A DNA stretch of 64,000 bases from Fusobacterium sp. IOR10 (GCF_010367435.1 NZ_WJWY01000001.1:38540-102539), one strand, 5' to 3'; shown: positions 48,726-58,788, numbered from the stretch's first letter. Made by a program: numbers and translations. The notes: generated from the sequence alone by a model not told the origin.

Positions 48726-51239
48726 TTACCTTATCTTATCCATAATCCCCATTCCATAAACTGCTCCAACATGGGAACCAATTACTGCTCCAATTTCAAC
48801 TCTACCTCTATAATCAACCTTCTTATATTTTTCAGCCATATTTTTAATAGTGTCTGCGTTGGATAATTGAGTTCTTTCTCCTCCCCAACCAGTATATAAA
48901 ATTATTGATGTTTTGCTAGATTTTATTAATTTCTCCATATGGAGCATTGCTCCCTTTTCTCCTATAGCTTTTGTTTCAATTATAATTTCTCCATTTTCCA
49001 TTTTTAGAATTGGTTTAATCTTTAAAATTCCACCTATTGTTGCAGATGTTTTTCCTACTCTTCCACCTTTTTGTAATAATGCTAAATCTTTAACTACAAA
49101 ATAAACCTTCATTGCTTCTTTGCTTTCTTCTATCCACTTTATAATTTGAGATAATGATTTTCCTTTTTGGGCCATCTTAGCTGCTTCTGTAACTAAAAAT
49201 CCTAAAGCAAATGTAACTGTTTTTGAGTCTATTATTATTACATCTTTATCTCTTTTTAACATACTTCTTCCAACCCTAGCAGCTTGTTGAGTTCCACTAA
49301 GTTTTCCTGAAATATGAAGTGAAATAATTTTTTTGTATCCCCTATTTAATAATTTTTCATATAAATTTTTAAATTCTGCTGGGGAAGGTTGAGATGTTTT
49401 AGGTAGTTGTCCTTCTGCAATTAGTTTTTTCCAAAATTCTTCCTTTGAAATATCTACTCCATCTCTATAATAGTTATTTCCATCTAATTTAACTTTTAAT
49501 GGAATTATTTCAATATTTTTCAAATCTTTAATCATATCTTTACTTAAGTCAGATGTAGAATCTGTTACTAAAGCTATTTCTGGAAGATTTGGATCCCTAT
49601 TTACTATATATATATAATAAAAATAATTTTCTTGTAATCCTTCTATTTTTTCATATTTTATATATTCATCTAAATTTTCCATATTTTCTATATCTTTATT
49701 TGAACCTTCTTTCCCAATAGAAATAAGGACTTTCAATGTCTCTTTTGAAATATAATTTTCTTTTATTTTGTTTAGTAATTCTTTCAAATTTTCAGATTTT
49801 TCTTTTATTTTTCCATTAACTAGAGCAATAAAATCCCCTTCTTTTATTTCTAATAAATCTACCCTAGTATCTCTCACTGCTTTTGTTATTTCTATAGAAT
49901 TATTATAAACAATCTGCTCTGTAATTTTTTCTAATCCTAAATCTTTATTTTCTATAATATAATGTCCTTCTAACATAGTTTTTGTTTCCACAACAACTAC
50001 TTCTTTATTTGATCTTTCTGCAACTATCTTAGCAGCTGAAATTATATTTTTATTATTTGGTAACAAATATACAGTCTCTGCTTCAATTTTATTTAAAACT
50101 TTTTCAATATCTGCTACACTTGGATTTTTAGTTTGACCACCAATTAAAACTGCTGTAGCTCCAACTTTTATAAATTCTTCACCTAATTCTTTATTATCTA
50201 CAATTGCAAAAAATGCTACTGGTTTGCTATTTTTATTTTGCATTAAATAATCTTTATTATTATTAAATCCATCATAATTTTCAAATAAATTATTTTTGTG
50301 TTGCTGTAATGCCATATTATCTATTTTCATATGAGATAAGTCCCCTAATTTACAAGCAACTTCAAAAACTAAACCTGGATTATTTGTGTGAATATGAGTT
50401 TTTGTTTTTTTAGAAGATTGAGCACAAACCATTGAGTTCCCATATATACCTATTTTTTCTTTGTAACTATCTAAATCAAAATCACCATTTTCAATAATAA
50501 ATTCAGTACAGTATTTATATTCTATATCTTCTAAAATAGACACATTTGCATCTAAAATTTCTTTTCTTTTTGACTGAGATTGTATTATTCTCTCTAAATC
50601 CTCTAACATTTGTGGATCAGTTACAGATTTTTCAAATCCTTCTAATATATAATAAATTCCCTTTCCACCTGCATCTACTACTCCTGCCTCTTTTAACTTA
50701 TTTAATAAATTAGGAGTCTCTTCAACTGCATCAGCAGCTACATTTTTTAAGTAAGTTAAAAATGGAATAAAATCATTTTTATTTCCATCATAAACTTTAG
50801 CTGCCTCAGAAACCATTCTTATTACTGTAAGCATTGTTCCTTCCACAGGATCATTTACTGCTTTATAGGCTTTTTCCTTCGCCTTATCAAAAGCTATTAT
50901 TACATCATCTACACTTACTTCTTCCTTTCCTTTTAATCCATCCAAAAATCCTTGAATTATTTGAGATAATATTGTTCCTGAATTTCCTCTTGCTCCCAAA
51001 AGAATTGTCTCAGATACTATTTCACACAATTCATTCATTTCTGGCTCGTAACTAAGTCTAACTAAATCATTTTCTACAGCCTGAAGTGTCATAGACATAT
51101 TTGTTCCAGTATCTCCATCTGGAACAGGGTAAACATTTAAATCATTTAATATATCTGCATGCCTTGAGAGCCATCTACTTGCTGCTATTAGCAATTTCGT
51201 TAATCTCATTGCATTTAAATATTTTACTTCTATTTTCAT
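48726..51239 (-). CDS. DAK2 (FakA-like) and DegV (FakB-like) fusion protein
   Basis: 837 residues from ATG 51239 (5 bp after GGAGG). The N-terminal DAK2 kinase domain has NVYPVPDGDTGTNM at 35-48 and LGARGNSGTILSQ, followed by a YloV-like middle region. From about residue 552 to the end it is a complete DegV domain (VTDSTSDLS, LPKTSQPSPAEF, SGKLSGTQQAA, LQKGGRVGKT, GSHVGAVYG). In Firmicutes FakA and the fatty-acid-binding FakB are separate proteins of a fatty acid kinase. Here kinase and lipid-binding parts are one chain. Last gene before a terminator. Confidence 0.88.
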   Translation of the reverse strand: MKIEVKYLNAMRLTKLLIAASRWLSRHADILNDLNVYPVPDGDTGTNMSMTLQAVENDLVRLSYEPEMNELCEIVSETILLGARGNSGTILSQIIQGFLDGLKGKEEVSVDDVIIAFDKAKEKAYKAVNDPVEGTMLTVIRMVSEAAKVYDGNKNDFIPFLTYLKNVAADAVEETPNLLNKLKEAGVVDAGGKGIYYILEGFEKSVTDPQMLEDLERIIQSQSKRKEILDANVSILEDIEYKYCTEFIIENGDFDLDSYKEKIGIYGNSMVCAQSSKKTKTHIHTNNPGLVFEVACKLGDLSHMKIDNMALQQHKNNLFENYDGFNNNKDYLMQNKNSKPVAFFAIVDNKELGEEFIKVGATAVLIGGQTKNPSVADIEKVLNKIEAETVYLLPNNKNIISAAKIVAERSNKEVVVVETKTMLEGHYIIENKDLGLEKITEQIVYNNSIEITKAVRDTRVDLLEIKEGDFIALVNGKIKEKSENLKELLNKIKENYISKETLKVLISIGKEGSNKDIENMENLDEYIKYEKIEGLQENYFYYIYIVNRDPNLPEIALVTDSTSDLSKDMIKDLKNIEIIPLKVKLDGNNYYRDGVDISKEEFWKKLIAEGQLPKTSQPSPAEFKNLYEKLLNRGYKKIISLHISGKLSGTQQAARVGRSMLKRDKDVIIIDSKTVTFALGFLVTEAAKMAQKGKSLSQIIKWIEESKEAMKVYFVVKDLALLQKGGRVGKTSATIGGILKIKPILKMENGEIIIETKAIGEKGAMLHMEKLIKSSKTSIILYTGWGGERTQLSNADTIKNMAEKYKKVDYRGRVEIGAVIGSHVGAVYGMGIMDKIR

Positions 51240-51256
51240 TTTTTCCTCCATACGTT

Positions 51257-51805
51257 TTAAAATGTTGGTGGTGTTACTACCCATAAAGCTTTAGTTAGTT
51301 TTTTCCCATTATTTTTAAATCTATGATTTAAAGTAGATTTAAAATAAAAACTATCTCCTTCATTCAATGTTGTTGCGTGATCTTCTATATATATATCTAA
51401 AGTACCCTCAACTATATATATAAATTCTTCTCCATTATGATTAAAAAGACCTCTACCGCTTTCTCCACCTGGTTTTATTTCATACATTATTGGTTCCATA
51501 TCTTTTTCTATTTTAGAAGATGTTAGTAATGAAATTGACGTTTTAGAATCTATACTTTCCACATACCTTCTTTCTTTTTTCTTTAAATGATATGAGGCTA
51601 TTTTTTCATCTTCATCTTCTATTAAATAACTTACTCTAACTTCCAAACAATTTGCTATTTTTTTTAAATTCTCAATGGATGGAGACGCTTTCCCCTGTTC
51701 AATTTGAGATAAAAAACTAGCAGATAAATCAACTTTGCTAGCTAGCTCTCTTAATGAAAACCCTTTTTCGTTCCTTTGCTTTTTAATTCTTTCCCCTATA
51801 GTCAT
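51257..51805 (-). CDS. XRE-family regulator with cupin domain
   Basis: 182 residues. Helix-turn-helix at about 5-60 (FSLRELASKVDLSASFLSQIEQG) and a C-terminal cupin at about 105-178 (GEEFIYIVEGTLDIYIEDH, ESFYFKSTLNHRF-like). Such regulators sense small ligands through the cupin. It sits 17 bp before the DAK2-DegV gene and 1 bp after cinA. The target is not known. Confidence 0.9.
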   Translation of the reverse strand: MTIGERIKKQRNEKGFSLRELASKVDLSASFLSQIEQGKASPSIENLKKIANCLEVRVSYLIEDEDEKIASYHLKKKERRYVESIDSKTSISLLTSSKIEKDMEPIMYEIKPGGESGRGLFNHNGEEFIYIVEGTLDIYIEDHATTLNEGDSFYFKSTLNHRFKNNGKKLTKALWVVTPPTF

Positions 51806-51806
51806 A

Positions 51807-53015
51807 TTAATTACTTCCTTTATCTAATAATTTATTTAAATAAAATAAACTACACAATACAGTTTTTTCTCTTATTTCTTCCCTTGATCCTTTAAAAATT
51901 TTTTTCATCACTTCTATATTTTCATTTACTTTTAAACCTATATATACTAACCCAACTGGTTTTTCCAAAGTTCCACCATTGGGTCCAGCAATTCCTGTAA
52001 CAGATATTCCAACAGCTGTTTTTAATCCTTCAACCATTTCTTTTGCAGTTTCAAAACTTACTGCTCCATAGCTTTTAAGAGTTTCCTCTTTTACTCCTAG
52101 TCTTTCAACTTTAGAAGAATTGCTATAGGTTACTAAACCTTCTTTATAAACTTCAGATGCCCCTGAAACTCCAACTATTTTAGAAGATATCATTCCTCCA
52201 GTACAAGACTCTGCAACTGAAAATAATAAGTTTCTTTCCTTTAGTTTATTTAATATTACTTCTTCTAATTTTATATTTCCTTCACTAAAAATTTTGTTAC
52301 CTATCTCATTATATATCTTTTTAATTATTTTTTCTACTAAGTTTTTATTACTTTCTTTGTATTGTAATCTTATTATAGTTCCATAATCTTTTATTAAAAA
52401 TTCATAATCTATTCCTGTCTCAACAAAATATGGAATTAATTTCTTATTCAAAAGAGATTCAGCTATTCCATAGGTTAATAAATCTCTTATATAAATTTTA
52501 TCTATATTTAGCTTCATTTTAGTTGAATACCATTTTAAAAATTTTGGAAATAAATTGTATAATTCTCTTGGAACACCAGGGAAACAAGCTATTCCATCCA
52601 CATACATACCTGGAGCCATTCCCACTTCATTATTAAAAAAAGTTGCACCTTCTACTTTTTCTACTTCTTTTTTATTTTCTTCTAAAAAATCAATATTTCT
52701 TTCTTTTAATTTGATTTTTAACCTGTCTAAATCATCTTTGTCTATTGTTAATTTTTTCCCTAAATAATTTGCAACTGCTACCTTTGTTAAATCATCTATT
52801 GTAGGCCCTAATCCACCTGATAGAATAACTAAATCACTACTTTTTTTAGCTATTTCTATAGCCTCTTTTATTTCATTAATATCGTCCTTTACAACTATTT
52901 TATATTTTATGGAAATTCCATAAGAATTTAATTTTTCAGACATGTAAATGCTATTTGTATCGATCATTCCCCCATTTAATAATTCTGTCCCAACCAATAT
53001 AAGTGTTGCTTTCAT
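51807..53015 (-). CDS. cinA: CinA family nicotinamide-nucleotide amidase/damage-inducible protein
   Basis: 402 residues. N-terminal MoaB-like domain (ILVGTELLNGGMIDTNS, LSGGLGPTIDDLT) and C-terminal CinA domain (SVAESCTGGMISSKIVGVSGAS, ISVTGIAGPNGG), which deamidates NMN in NAD recycling. Downstream of pgpA. Confidence 0.95.
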   Translation of the reverse strand: MKATLILVGTELLNGGMIDTNSIYMSEKLNSYGISIKYKIVVKDDINEIKEAIEIAKKSSDLVILSGGLGPTIDDLTKVAVANYLGKKLTIDKDDLDRLKIKLKERNIDFLEENKKEVEKVEGATFFNNEVGMAPGMYVDGIACFPGVPRELYNLFPKFLKWYSTKMKLNIDKIYIRDLLTYGIAESLLNKKLIPYFVETGIDYEFLIKDYGTIIRLQYKESNKNLVEKIIKKIYNEIGNKIFSEGNIKLEEVILNKLKERNLLFSVAESCTGGMISSKIVGVSGASEVYKEGLVTYSNSSKVERLGVKEETLKSYGAVSFETAKEMVEGLKTAVGISVTGIAGPNGGTLEKPVGLVYIGLKVNENIEVMKKIFKGSREEIREKTVLCSLFYLNKLLDKGSN

Positions 53016-53033
53016 TTTTCCAGTTCCCCTTCC

Positions 53034-53531
53034 TTAAAATAATAAAGACCATATACAAACCAACAAGAAATTTCCTATTATTCCTGCTAAAAAGTCATCT
53101 ATTACTACTCCTACTCCTTCTCCTAAATTTTGAGATTTATTAATAGGACCTATTTTTGTAATATCAAAGAATCTAAATATTACAAAAGCTAATGAAATAG
53201 CTACAAAACTCTCTTTTATTCCAACAGGATTTATCAAAAATAATGTTGTTAAGTACCCTAAAACTTCATCAATAACAACATTTTGAGGATCTTTCTCATG
53301 ATAAATTTCTTTTTCACAAATGTTAGCAACATAAACAGCAACAATAAAAAAGGTCATTAAAAACATAAAATAAAATGAATTATATACTAAATCATTTGGA
53401 AAAATTTTTCTAACAAAATTTAATCCTATATAGACAGGTATCCCCCCTAAAGTTCCAAATGTTCCTGGAGCTTTTGGTAAATCTCCTAATCCAAACCATG
53501 TTCCTAAATTTTTTATTATCTTTCTTTTCAT
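53034..53531 (-). CDS. pgpA: Phosphatidylglycerophosphatase A
   Basis: 165-residue membrane protein; GLGDLPKAPGTFGTLGGIP and VVIDEVLGYL are diagnostic, with DDFLAGI near the end. Last step of phosphatidylglycerol synthesis. Its ATG overlaps the U32 stop (TAATG), so the two are translationally coupled. Confidence 0.95.
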   Translation of the reverse strand: MKRKIIKNLGTWFGLGDLPKAPGTFGTLGGIPVYIGLNFVRKIFPNDLVYNSFYFMFLMTFFIVAVYVANICEKEIYHEKDPQNVVIDEVLGYLTTLFLINPVGIKESFVAISLAFVIFRFFDITKIGPINKSQNLGEGVGVVIDDFLAGIIGNFLLVCIWSLLF

Positions 53532-55693
53532 TAAAGTACTCCCCTTTCATAATTATAAGGACTATACAAGTTTTCTTTTCTATTTATATTATTTATAATA
53601 TACTTTATCTCCTCTGGTGTTTCGTCTAATAATTCAATTATAACTTCATCAATACCTATTTTCCCTAATCTTTTAACTTGACTAAGAACATTTAAACTTT
53701 TGCTAAAATATATTTCAGTATTCCCTAATTCATTTATTCTTGAAATGAATTTATCTCTTTGTGGACTTTCTATAATTTCATTATTCTCAAATAATCCTCT
53801 TTCTATATACATTCCTAATAATTTACTATATCCTAACATTGCCTTTCTAACAGGAACTTTCCCTATATTTTCCAATTCTTCAAAGCTTAATTCAGGAGAT
53901 AAAACAACTGTTTTTACATTGTTTAATTTACTTAGTTCCATAATAGAATATATATTTGTTATGTTTAAGTTCCAATTAACAGTAATCTCTTCAGATTTAT
54001 TTTTTAATACTTGATATAAGTTACTGGCCAAATTAGAATTTAGATCTATAAAATTCAAATTAACTTCCTTTGCCACTTGATATCCTTTTTTATATATCTT
54101 CTTTATCCCCAATTCTTTTAGAAGTCTTTCTTGCTCATCGTTACAAACAACTGCTGATATTTGTGAGTGTTTTGGTACATCTTGAGAAATCTCTATTTCA
54201 AATTTTTTCACTGTATCATCTAATTTTCTTCTATAACTTTCTACTAATTTACTTGTTAACATACTTAAAACTTCTCTTCTTAGTTGTTTTAGAAGGGATA
54301 CTGGTAAAAATATTTCTTTATCAATAGTTATGTTACATTTCCCTATTTGGAAAGATGTTCCTCCTGTTTCTTTTAACTTTTTAGAAACCTCTTCAACTGT
54401 AGCTGCTTTTTTAGAAGCTTTTTCTAAAGGTTTCTCTCCTGAAAATTTTGCACTTATTTTTTCTCCGAAATTGTTAAAACAACTAACTTCTATAGATGGT
54501 TTTTCATTTAATTTCCCAATAAATTTTGCTTCTATTTCCAAATATTTATTTGAATTTTTTAAATTAGACTCTATTTCTGAATTTATTTTTTTATCATAAT
54601 TTTTAAATATATATTTTGTTCCACTTGGAATTTTTAATAGAATTATTTTATCCCCTGGAGAAGCTTCTTTAAACTTTTCTTTTTTGCTTTTCTTCTCTAT
54701 TCTATTTATATAATCTCCACCTAAATTTTCAAAATCCTTAGAATAGTAAGTTATACCATCCCCTAACATAATATTTTCTTCTAATTTTACTTCTTTACCA
54801 CTTGCTATTCCAATCCTTTTACCAACATTAAATGAATATTGTTCATTTATTAAACTACTACTATTCCCTAAATATCCTTTAGAATATCCTCTATTGAATA
54901 TAGTATCTATATTGTTTTTATTTTCTTCTCCTTTTAGCAACCCTTTAAAATAAGTAACTGCTTCATATATGTAGTTGCTTTGTTTCATTCTTCCTTCTAT
55001 TTTTATAGAATCAATTCCTATCTCTTTTAACTTATTTATTTCTTCCAATTTCATTAATTGGTCCTTAGGACTTAACAAATATCCTTTTCTTGTGGAAGTT
55101 GTATACTCTTTTCTGCAAGGTTGTGCACACATTCCTCTGTTTCCACTTCTTCCACCTATAAAACTGCTCATATAACAATTTCCAGAATAACTTACACATA
55201 AAGCCCCTGATACAAATACCTCTAACTCTATATCTGTTTTTTCTTTTATTTTTTTTATTTCCTCAAAAGACATTTCTCTTGGCAATACAATTCTTTTAAA
55301 ACCTATTTTTTTTAAATAATTAGCTTCAACATGATTTGCCACTGTCATTTGAGTACTTCCATGATAATCTATATTTGGAAAATTTTCTTTTAAAAATCTA
55401 AAATATCCTAAATCTTGTATAATTACAGCATCTAACCCATGTTCATAAAGTTTTTTAAAATTAGTATATAAAAATTCTATCTCCACATTTTTCATTAATG
55501 TATTTAAAGTTAAAAAGACTCTACTCCCTCTTTCATGAGCATAATCTATAGCTTCTTTAATTTCTTCAACTGTAAAATTTTCTGCATTTCTTCTAGCTCC
55601 AAATCCCTTTAATCCCATGTATATTTCATCTGCACCTGATTTAATTGCTGCATAAAATCTCTCTATGTCCCCTGCTGGGGCTACTATTTTCAT
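53531..55693 (-). CDS. Peptidase U32 family protein
   Basis: 720 residues. N-terminal U32 TIM-barrel part (MKIVAPAGDIERFYAAIKSGADEIYMG, LSPKDQLMKLEEINKLKEIGIDSIKIEGRMK) with the cysteine set CVSYSGNCYMSS..GNRGMCAQPCR that binds an Fe-S cluster in related RNA hydroxylases. A C-terminal extension follows. U32 proteins include collagenase-like proteins and the tRNA/rRNA hydroxylases TrhP and RlhA; the intact cysteine set favours the RNA-modification role. Confidence 0.88.
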   Translation of the reverse strand: MKIVAPAGDIERFYAAIKSGADEIYMGLKGFGARRNAENFTVEEIKEAIDYAHERGSRVFLTLNTLMKNVEIEFLYTNFKKLYEHGLDAVIIQDLGYFRFLKENFPNIDYHGSTQMTVANHVEANYLKKIGFKRIVLPREMSFEEIKKIKEKTDIELEVFVSGALCVSYSGNCYMSSFIGGRSGNRGMCAQPCRKEYTTSTRKGYLLSPKDQLMKLEEINKLKEIGIDSIKIEGRMKQSNYIYEAVTYFKGLLKGEENKNNIDTIFNRGYSKGYLGNSSSLINEQYSFNVGKRIGIASGKEVKLEENIMLGDGITYYSKDFENLGGDYINRIEKKSKKEKFKEASPGDKIILLKIPSGTKYIFKNYDKKINSEIESNLKNSNKYLEIEAKFIGKLNEKPSIEVSCFNNFGEKISAKFSGEKPLEKASKKAATVEEVSKKLKETGGTSFQIGKCNITIDKEIFLPVSLLKQLRREVLSMLTSKLVESYRRKLDDTVKKFEIEISQDVPKHSQISAVVCNDEQERLLKELGIKKIYKKGYQVAKEVNLNFIDLNSNLASNLYQVLKNKSEEITVNWNLNITNIYSIMELSKLNNVKTVVLSPELSFEELENIGKVPVRKAMLGYSKLLGMYIERGLFENNEIIESPQRDKFISRINELGNTEIYFSKSLNVLSQVKRLGKIGIDEVIIELLDETPEEIKYIINNINRKENLYSPYNYERGVL

Positions 55694-55696
55694 CTT

Positions 55697-56284
55697 CTAT
55701 TTTCTCCTTATAATATCTTCTATTATCATTTTTGTTTTTCTGGTTAACTCATCTAATGTTCCATCATTATATAAAATAATATCCGCTTTTTTCATTTTTT
55801 CTTCTTGAGGCATTTGGTTCTTTATAATCATTTTAGCTAAGTCACTATCTATACCATCCCTTTTCATTAACCTATCAATTTGAATTTCTTCATCTATACA
55901 GACTAAAATGATCTTATCACATTCTTTATCTATATCTGTTTCAAATAGTAAAGGAACATCGAATATTATTATATCATCTTTATTATGATTTTCCTTTATT
56001 TTTTTAAATTCATCTTTTATTCTAGGGTGATATATACTATTTAAAATTTTTAATTTTTCTTTATTTTTAAAAACTATTTCTCTTAATTTTCTGCGCTCTA
56101 TTTCTTTTTGAGAATTTAATATCTCTTCTCCAAATTTTAAAAGAATTTCCTTTTTTATTTCTGCTTTTTCTGAAATTTTTTTTGCAATTATATCTGCATC
56201 TATAATTTTAATTTCTAACTCTTTTAAAATATTACTTACTGTGGATTTTCCCGAAGCTATTCCCCCTGTTAAACCTACTATCAT
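55697..56284 (-). CDS. coaE: Dephospho-CoA kinase
   Basis: 195 residues; P-loop GGIASGKST, and DVPLLFET. Final step of CoA synthesis. Overlaps the rpoN stop by 4 nt (ATGA). Confidence 0.96.
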   Translation of the reverse strand: MIVGLTGGIASGKSTVSNILKELEIKIIDADIIAKKISEKAEIKKEILLKFGEEILNSQKEIERRKLREIVFKNKEKLKILNSIYHPRIKDEFKKIKENHNKDDIIIFDVPLLFETDIDKECDKIILVCIDEEIQIDRLMKRDGIDSDLAKMIIKNQMPQEEKMKKADIILYNDGTLDELTRKTKMIIEDIIRRK

Positions 56285-57525
56285 TTCCCCTCCATATTTC
56301 TCATTTTCCTTTTAGAACTTGATTTAATACCTAAATTTTCTCTATATTTAGAAACTGTTCTTCTTGCTATTTTTATTCCCAAATTATTCAATTTATTTGT
56401 TATTTCTTGATCTGATACAGGTGTTTCTCTGTTTTCCTTTAAGATTATATCCTGTATCAAGTTTTCTATATTTTCTTTTTGTCCATCTAATATGAAAAAA
56501 TCTCTTATCCTTTCAATTCCCCGTTCAGTTTTTATATACTTGTTTTTTATAGCTCTCGATACAGTTGATTCGTGTAAATTTAATTTTTTAGCTACAATTT
56601 TCATAGGCAAAGCCTTTTTAACAGACTTCATTGAAAAATAGTCATATTGTTCTTCTAAAATTAATTCTAGTATTTTTTTTAAAGTTTCATTTCTTTTTTC
56701 TATACATTTTATTAAATTATTTGCTGAAGTAAAATAATCATTTGTTTTACTTGTTTCTACCTTTGAATTGTTTTTTATTTTGATTTTAGGAGTATTTTCT
56801 TCATTCATAATAAGTATATATTTATTCTCATACTTTATTATTTCAGCTTCTGGTATAATATATCTTATTGCTTCCCCCATATAAAAACCTCTAGAAGGAA
56901 TGGGATTTAAAGTTCTTATTATTTTTAATTTATCTAAAATTTCCTCTTTAGTTAACTCAACCTTTTCACCAATTTCTTCCAGCTTTCCAAGAGCCACTTC
57001 ATTTAATAAATTTTTTATTATATATTCTAGTTTAATATCGTTTATATTTTTTTTGTGCAATTGAATAATTAAACACTCTTCTAAATTTGAAGCACAAATT
57101 CCTATTGGTTCAAATTTTTTAATGTTTTTTAGTGCTTCTTTTATTTCTTTAATTGAAAATTTTGTTAAACTTTTTATTTCATTTACACTTAAATTTAAAT
57201 ATCCTTTACTATTTAAATTATTAACAATGAAAGTATATAAAAATCTTTGGTTAGTACTTAAGTTTAAATATCCTATTTGTTCTTCTAAAAAATCAATTAA
57301 ATTTTTCTCTTGATGCGCAAAATCAAGGGGAGAAACGTCAGATGAACTTTTATTTTTTTTAGAATGGCTAATATATTGAACTTCTACAAATGGATTTTTT
57401 TTACTCTCATCTAATATATATTTTTCCAAATCAAAAGATGACATCTCTAAAATATTAAGGGACATTTTCATACTTTGAGTTAATATTAATTTTAATTCTT
57501 GTTTCATATTTAAAGAAAAATCCAT
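56281..57525 (-). CDS. rpoN: RNA polymerase sigma-54 factor
   Basis: 414 residues. Region I helix (LKLILTQSMKMSLNILEMSSFDLEKYI), helix-turn-helix with HESTVSRAIKNKYI around 320, and the RpoN box ARRTVSKYREN around 387-397 that reads the -24 element. Needs AAA+ activators encoded elsewhere. Between the LysM lipoprotein and coaE. Confidence 0.96.
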   Translation of the reverse strand: MDFSLNMKQELKLILTQSMKMSLNILEMSSFDLEKYILDESKKNPFVEVQYISHSKKNKSSSDVSPLDFAHQEKNLIDFLEEQIGYLNLSTNQRFLYTFIVNNLNSKGYLNLSVNEIKSLTKFSIKEIKEALKNIKKFEPIGICASNLEECLIIQLHKKNINDIKLEYIIKNLLNEVALGKLEEIGEKVELTKEEILDKLKIIRTLNPIPSRGFYMGEAIRYIIPEAEIIKYENKYILIMNEENTPKIKIKNNSKVETSKTNDYFTSANNLIKCIEKRNETLKKILELILEEQYDYFSMKSVKKALPMKIVAKKLNLHESTVSRAIKNKYIKTERGIERIRDFFILDGQKENIENLIQDIILKENRETPVSDQEITNKLNNLGIKIARRTVSKYRENLGIKSSSKRKMRNMEGK

Positions 57526-57527
57526 AT

Positions 57528-58670
57528 CTATATCCTTTTTTTATTTATTTTTTCTATTATAGCTTTTATATTTTTGTCTTCTTCAATATTTAATAACTTA
57601 TTATTTTTATTATATACAGATAAATTTTCATTGGAGATTGGTATATTGTATTCCCTACCAATTTCAATTGTTCTCCCATCTGTAATTTCAGGATTAGCTT
57701 TTATAAGCTCTTCTAATTTTATATTATTATTTTTTGCTAAAGAGTATAGTGTATCTCCCTTTTTAACTTTGTACTTTCTATTTTCTTTAGGTCTATAAAT
57801 ATCTTCAGTTTTTATTAACTTATAATTTAAATTTTCATTTTTTAATCTTGAATCTAGATCTACTTGGACAATTCCAACTGATCTTAATTGCTCTTTTGAA
57901 GAAATGATTAATGTTTTTTTTATTTGAAAACTTGTTACTTTATTTTTTCCACTGTCTATAATTAAATCTATTCCATTTACTGATTTTGCTAATTCTCCAC
58001 TTGTCCATTCTTTATTTGTTCTTTCATCATTTCCTAAAGATGATAAGGCTATAATAAAGTCAACCTTTTCTTTTTTCAACTCCTTTACTATTAATGAAGC
58101 TGATACAATCGGATCTTCAATTGATATTTTTTCAATATCTTCTCCATTTAAATCTTTATAAAACTCTGGAGAAATTAATCCAATTATTCCAATTTTTTTA
58201 TCTCCAATTTCTTCTATTAAATAATGAGTTAAAAATGAGCTTTTATCATTTTCCCTAATATTAGTTCCTATTATTTTAAAATTAGATTTTTCTTGTAAAT
58301 TTGTAAGCCCTTTTAAACCATACTTGAAGTCTCCCTCCCCTACAGTGGTAGCCTTTAATCCAACTCCATTTAATACTGCCACACTTGAAGATCCTTTTGT
58401 TCTATTAGCAATAGTTGTTCCTGAAAAATTTCCACCTGAATCTAAATATAAAACATTATTTTCTCCGTACATTCCCTTGGCTCTTTTTATTATTGTATAA
58501 ATCCGAGGATAACCTACACCTTCTTCTAAACTTCCCTTTCCATTCCCTGTGCTTATAATTGCTAAATCATAGGCATTATTTTCATCGTTATTTTTTTCAG
58601 ATTTAAAACTAGTTATTTGAGAACATCCTAGCAAAAATATTGTTAATAATATGTATATAAATTTCTTCAA
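57528..58670 (-). CDS. Lipoprotein: degenerate 5'-nucleotidase-like domain plus LysM
   Basis: 380 residues. Signal peptide with lipobox LLGC (Cys16). Residues 36-270 follow the order of metallophosphatase/5'-nucleotidase motifs but with the ligands lost: IISTGNGKGS in place of TNDxHG (38-47), LDSGGN in place of LDxGD (75-80), GEGDFKYG in place of GNHEFD (111-118), LSSLG in place of LSHLG (209-213), and no GHxH after IIDSG. A LysM domain covers 299-345 (KVKKGDTLYSLAKNN). Likely a non-catalytic, cell-wall-associated binding protein. TTG start, 7 bp after GGAGG. First gene of the rpoN run. Confidence 0.75.
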   Translation of the reverse strand: MKKFIYILLTIFLLGCSQITSFKSEKNNDENNAYDLAIISTGNGKGSLEEGVGYPRIYTIIKRAKGMYGENNVLYLDSGGNFSGTTIANRTKGSSSVAVLNGVGLKATTVGEGDFKYGLKGLTNLQEKSNFKIIGTNIRENDKSSFLTHYLIEEIGDKKIGIIGLISPEFYKDLNGEDIEKISIEDPIVSASLIVKELKKEKVDFIIALSSLGNDERTNKEWTSGELAKSVNGIDLIIDSGKNKVTSFQIKKTLIISSKEQLRSVGIVQVDLDSRLKNENLNYKLIKTEDIYRPKENRKYKVKKGDTLYSLAKNNNIKLEELIKANPEITDGRTIEIGREYNIPISNENLSVYNKNNKLLNIEEDKNIKAIIEKINKKRI

Positions 58671-58702
58671 AACAATCCTCCCCTTTATTTCTTATTGTTT
58701 AT

Positions 58703-58708
58703 ATTATA
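58703..58708 (-). promoter_or_regulatory. Possible -10 element for the LysM-rpoN run
   Basis: Perfect TATAAT on the minus strand about 35 bp before the start codon. The -35 region is weak, so support is limited. Confidence 0.4.
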
Positions 58709-58779
58709 CTATAAATTTTCAAAGCTTTCTTTTTTTTCTTAGATATTTCATATTAAATATATTTTATATTTATAAAATA

Positions 58780-58788
58780 TGGTATAAT
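58780..58788 (+). promoter_or_regulatory. Extended -10 promoter of the ABC-F gene
   Basis: TGGTATAAT, a TGn extended -10 element, about 35 bp before the ATG. No -35 match is evident, which is usual for this promoter type. Confidence 0.65.
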
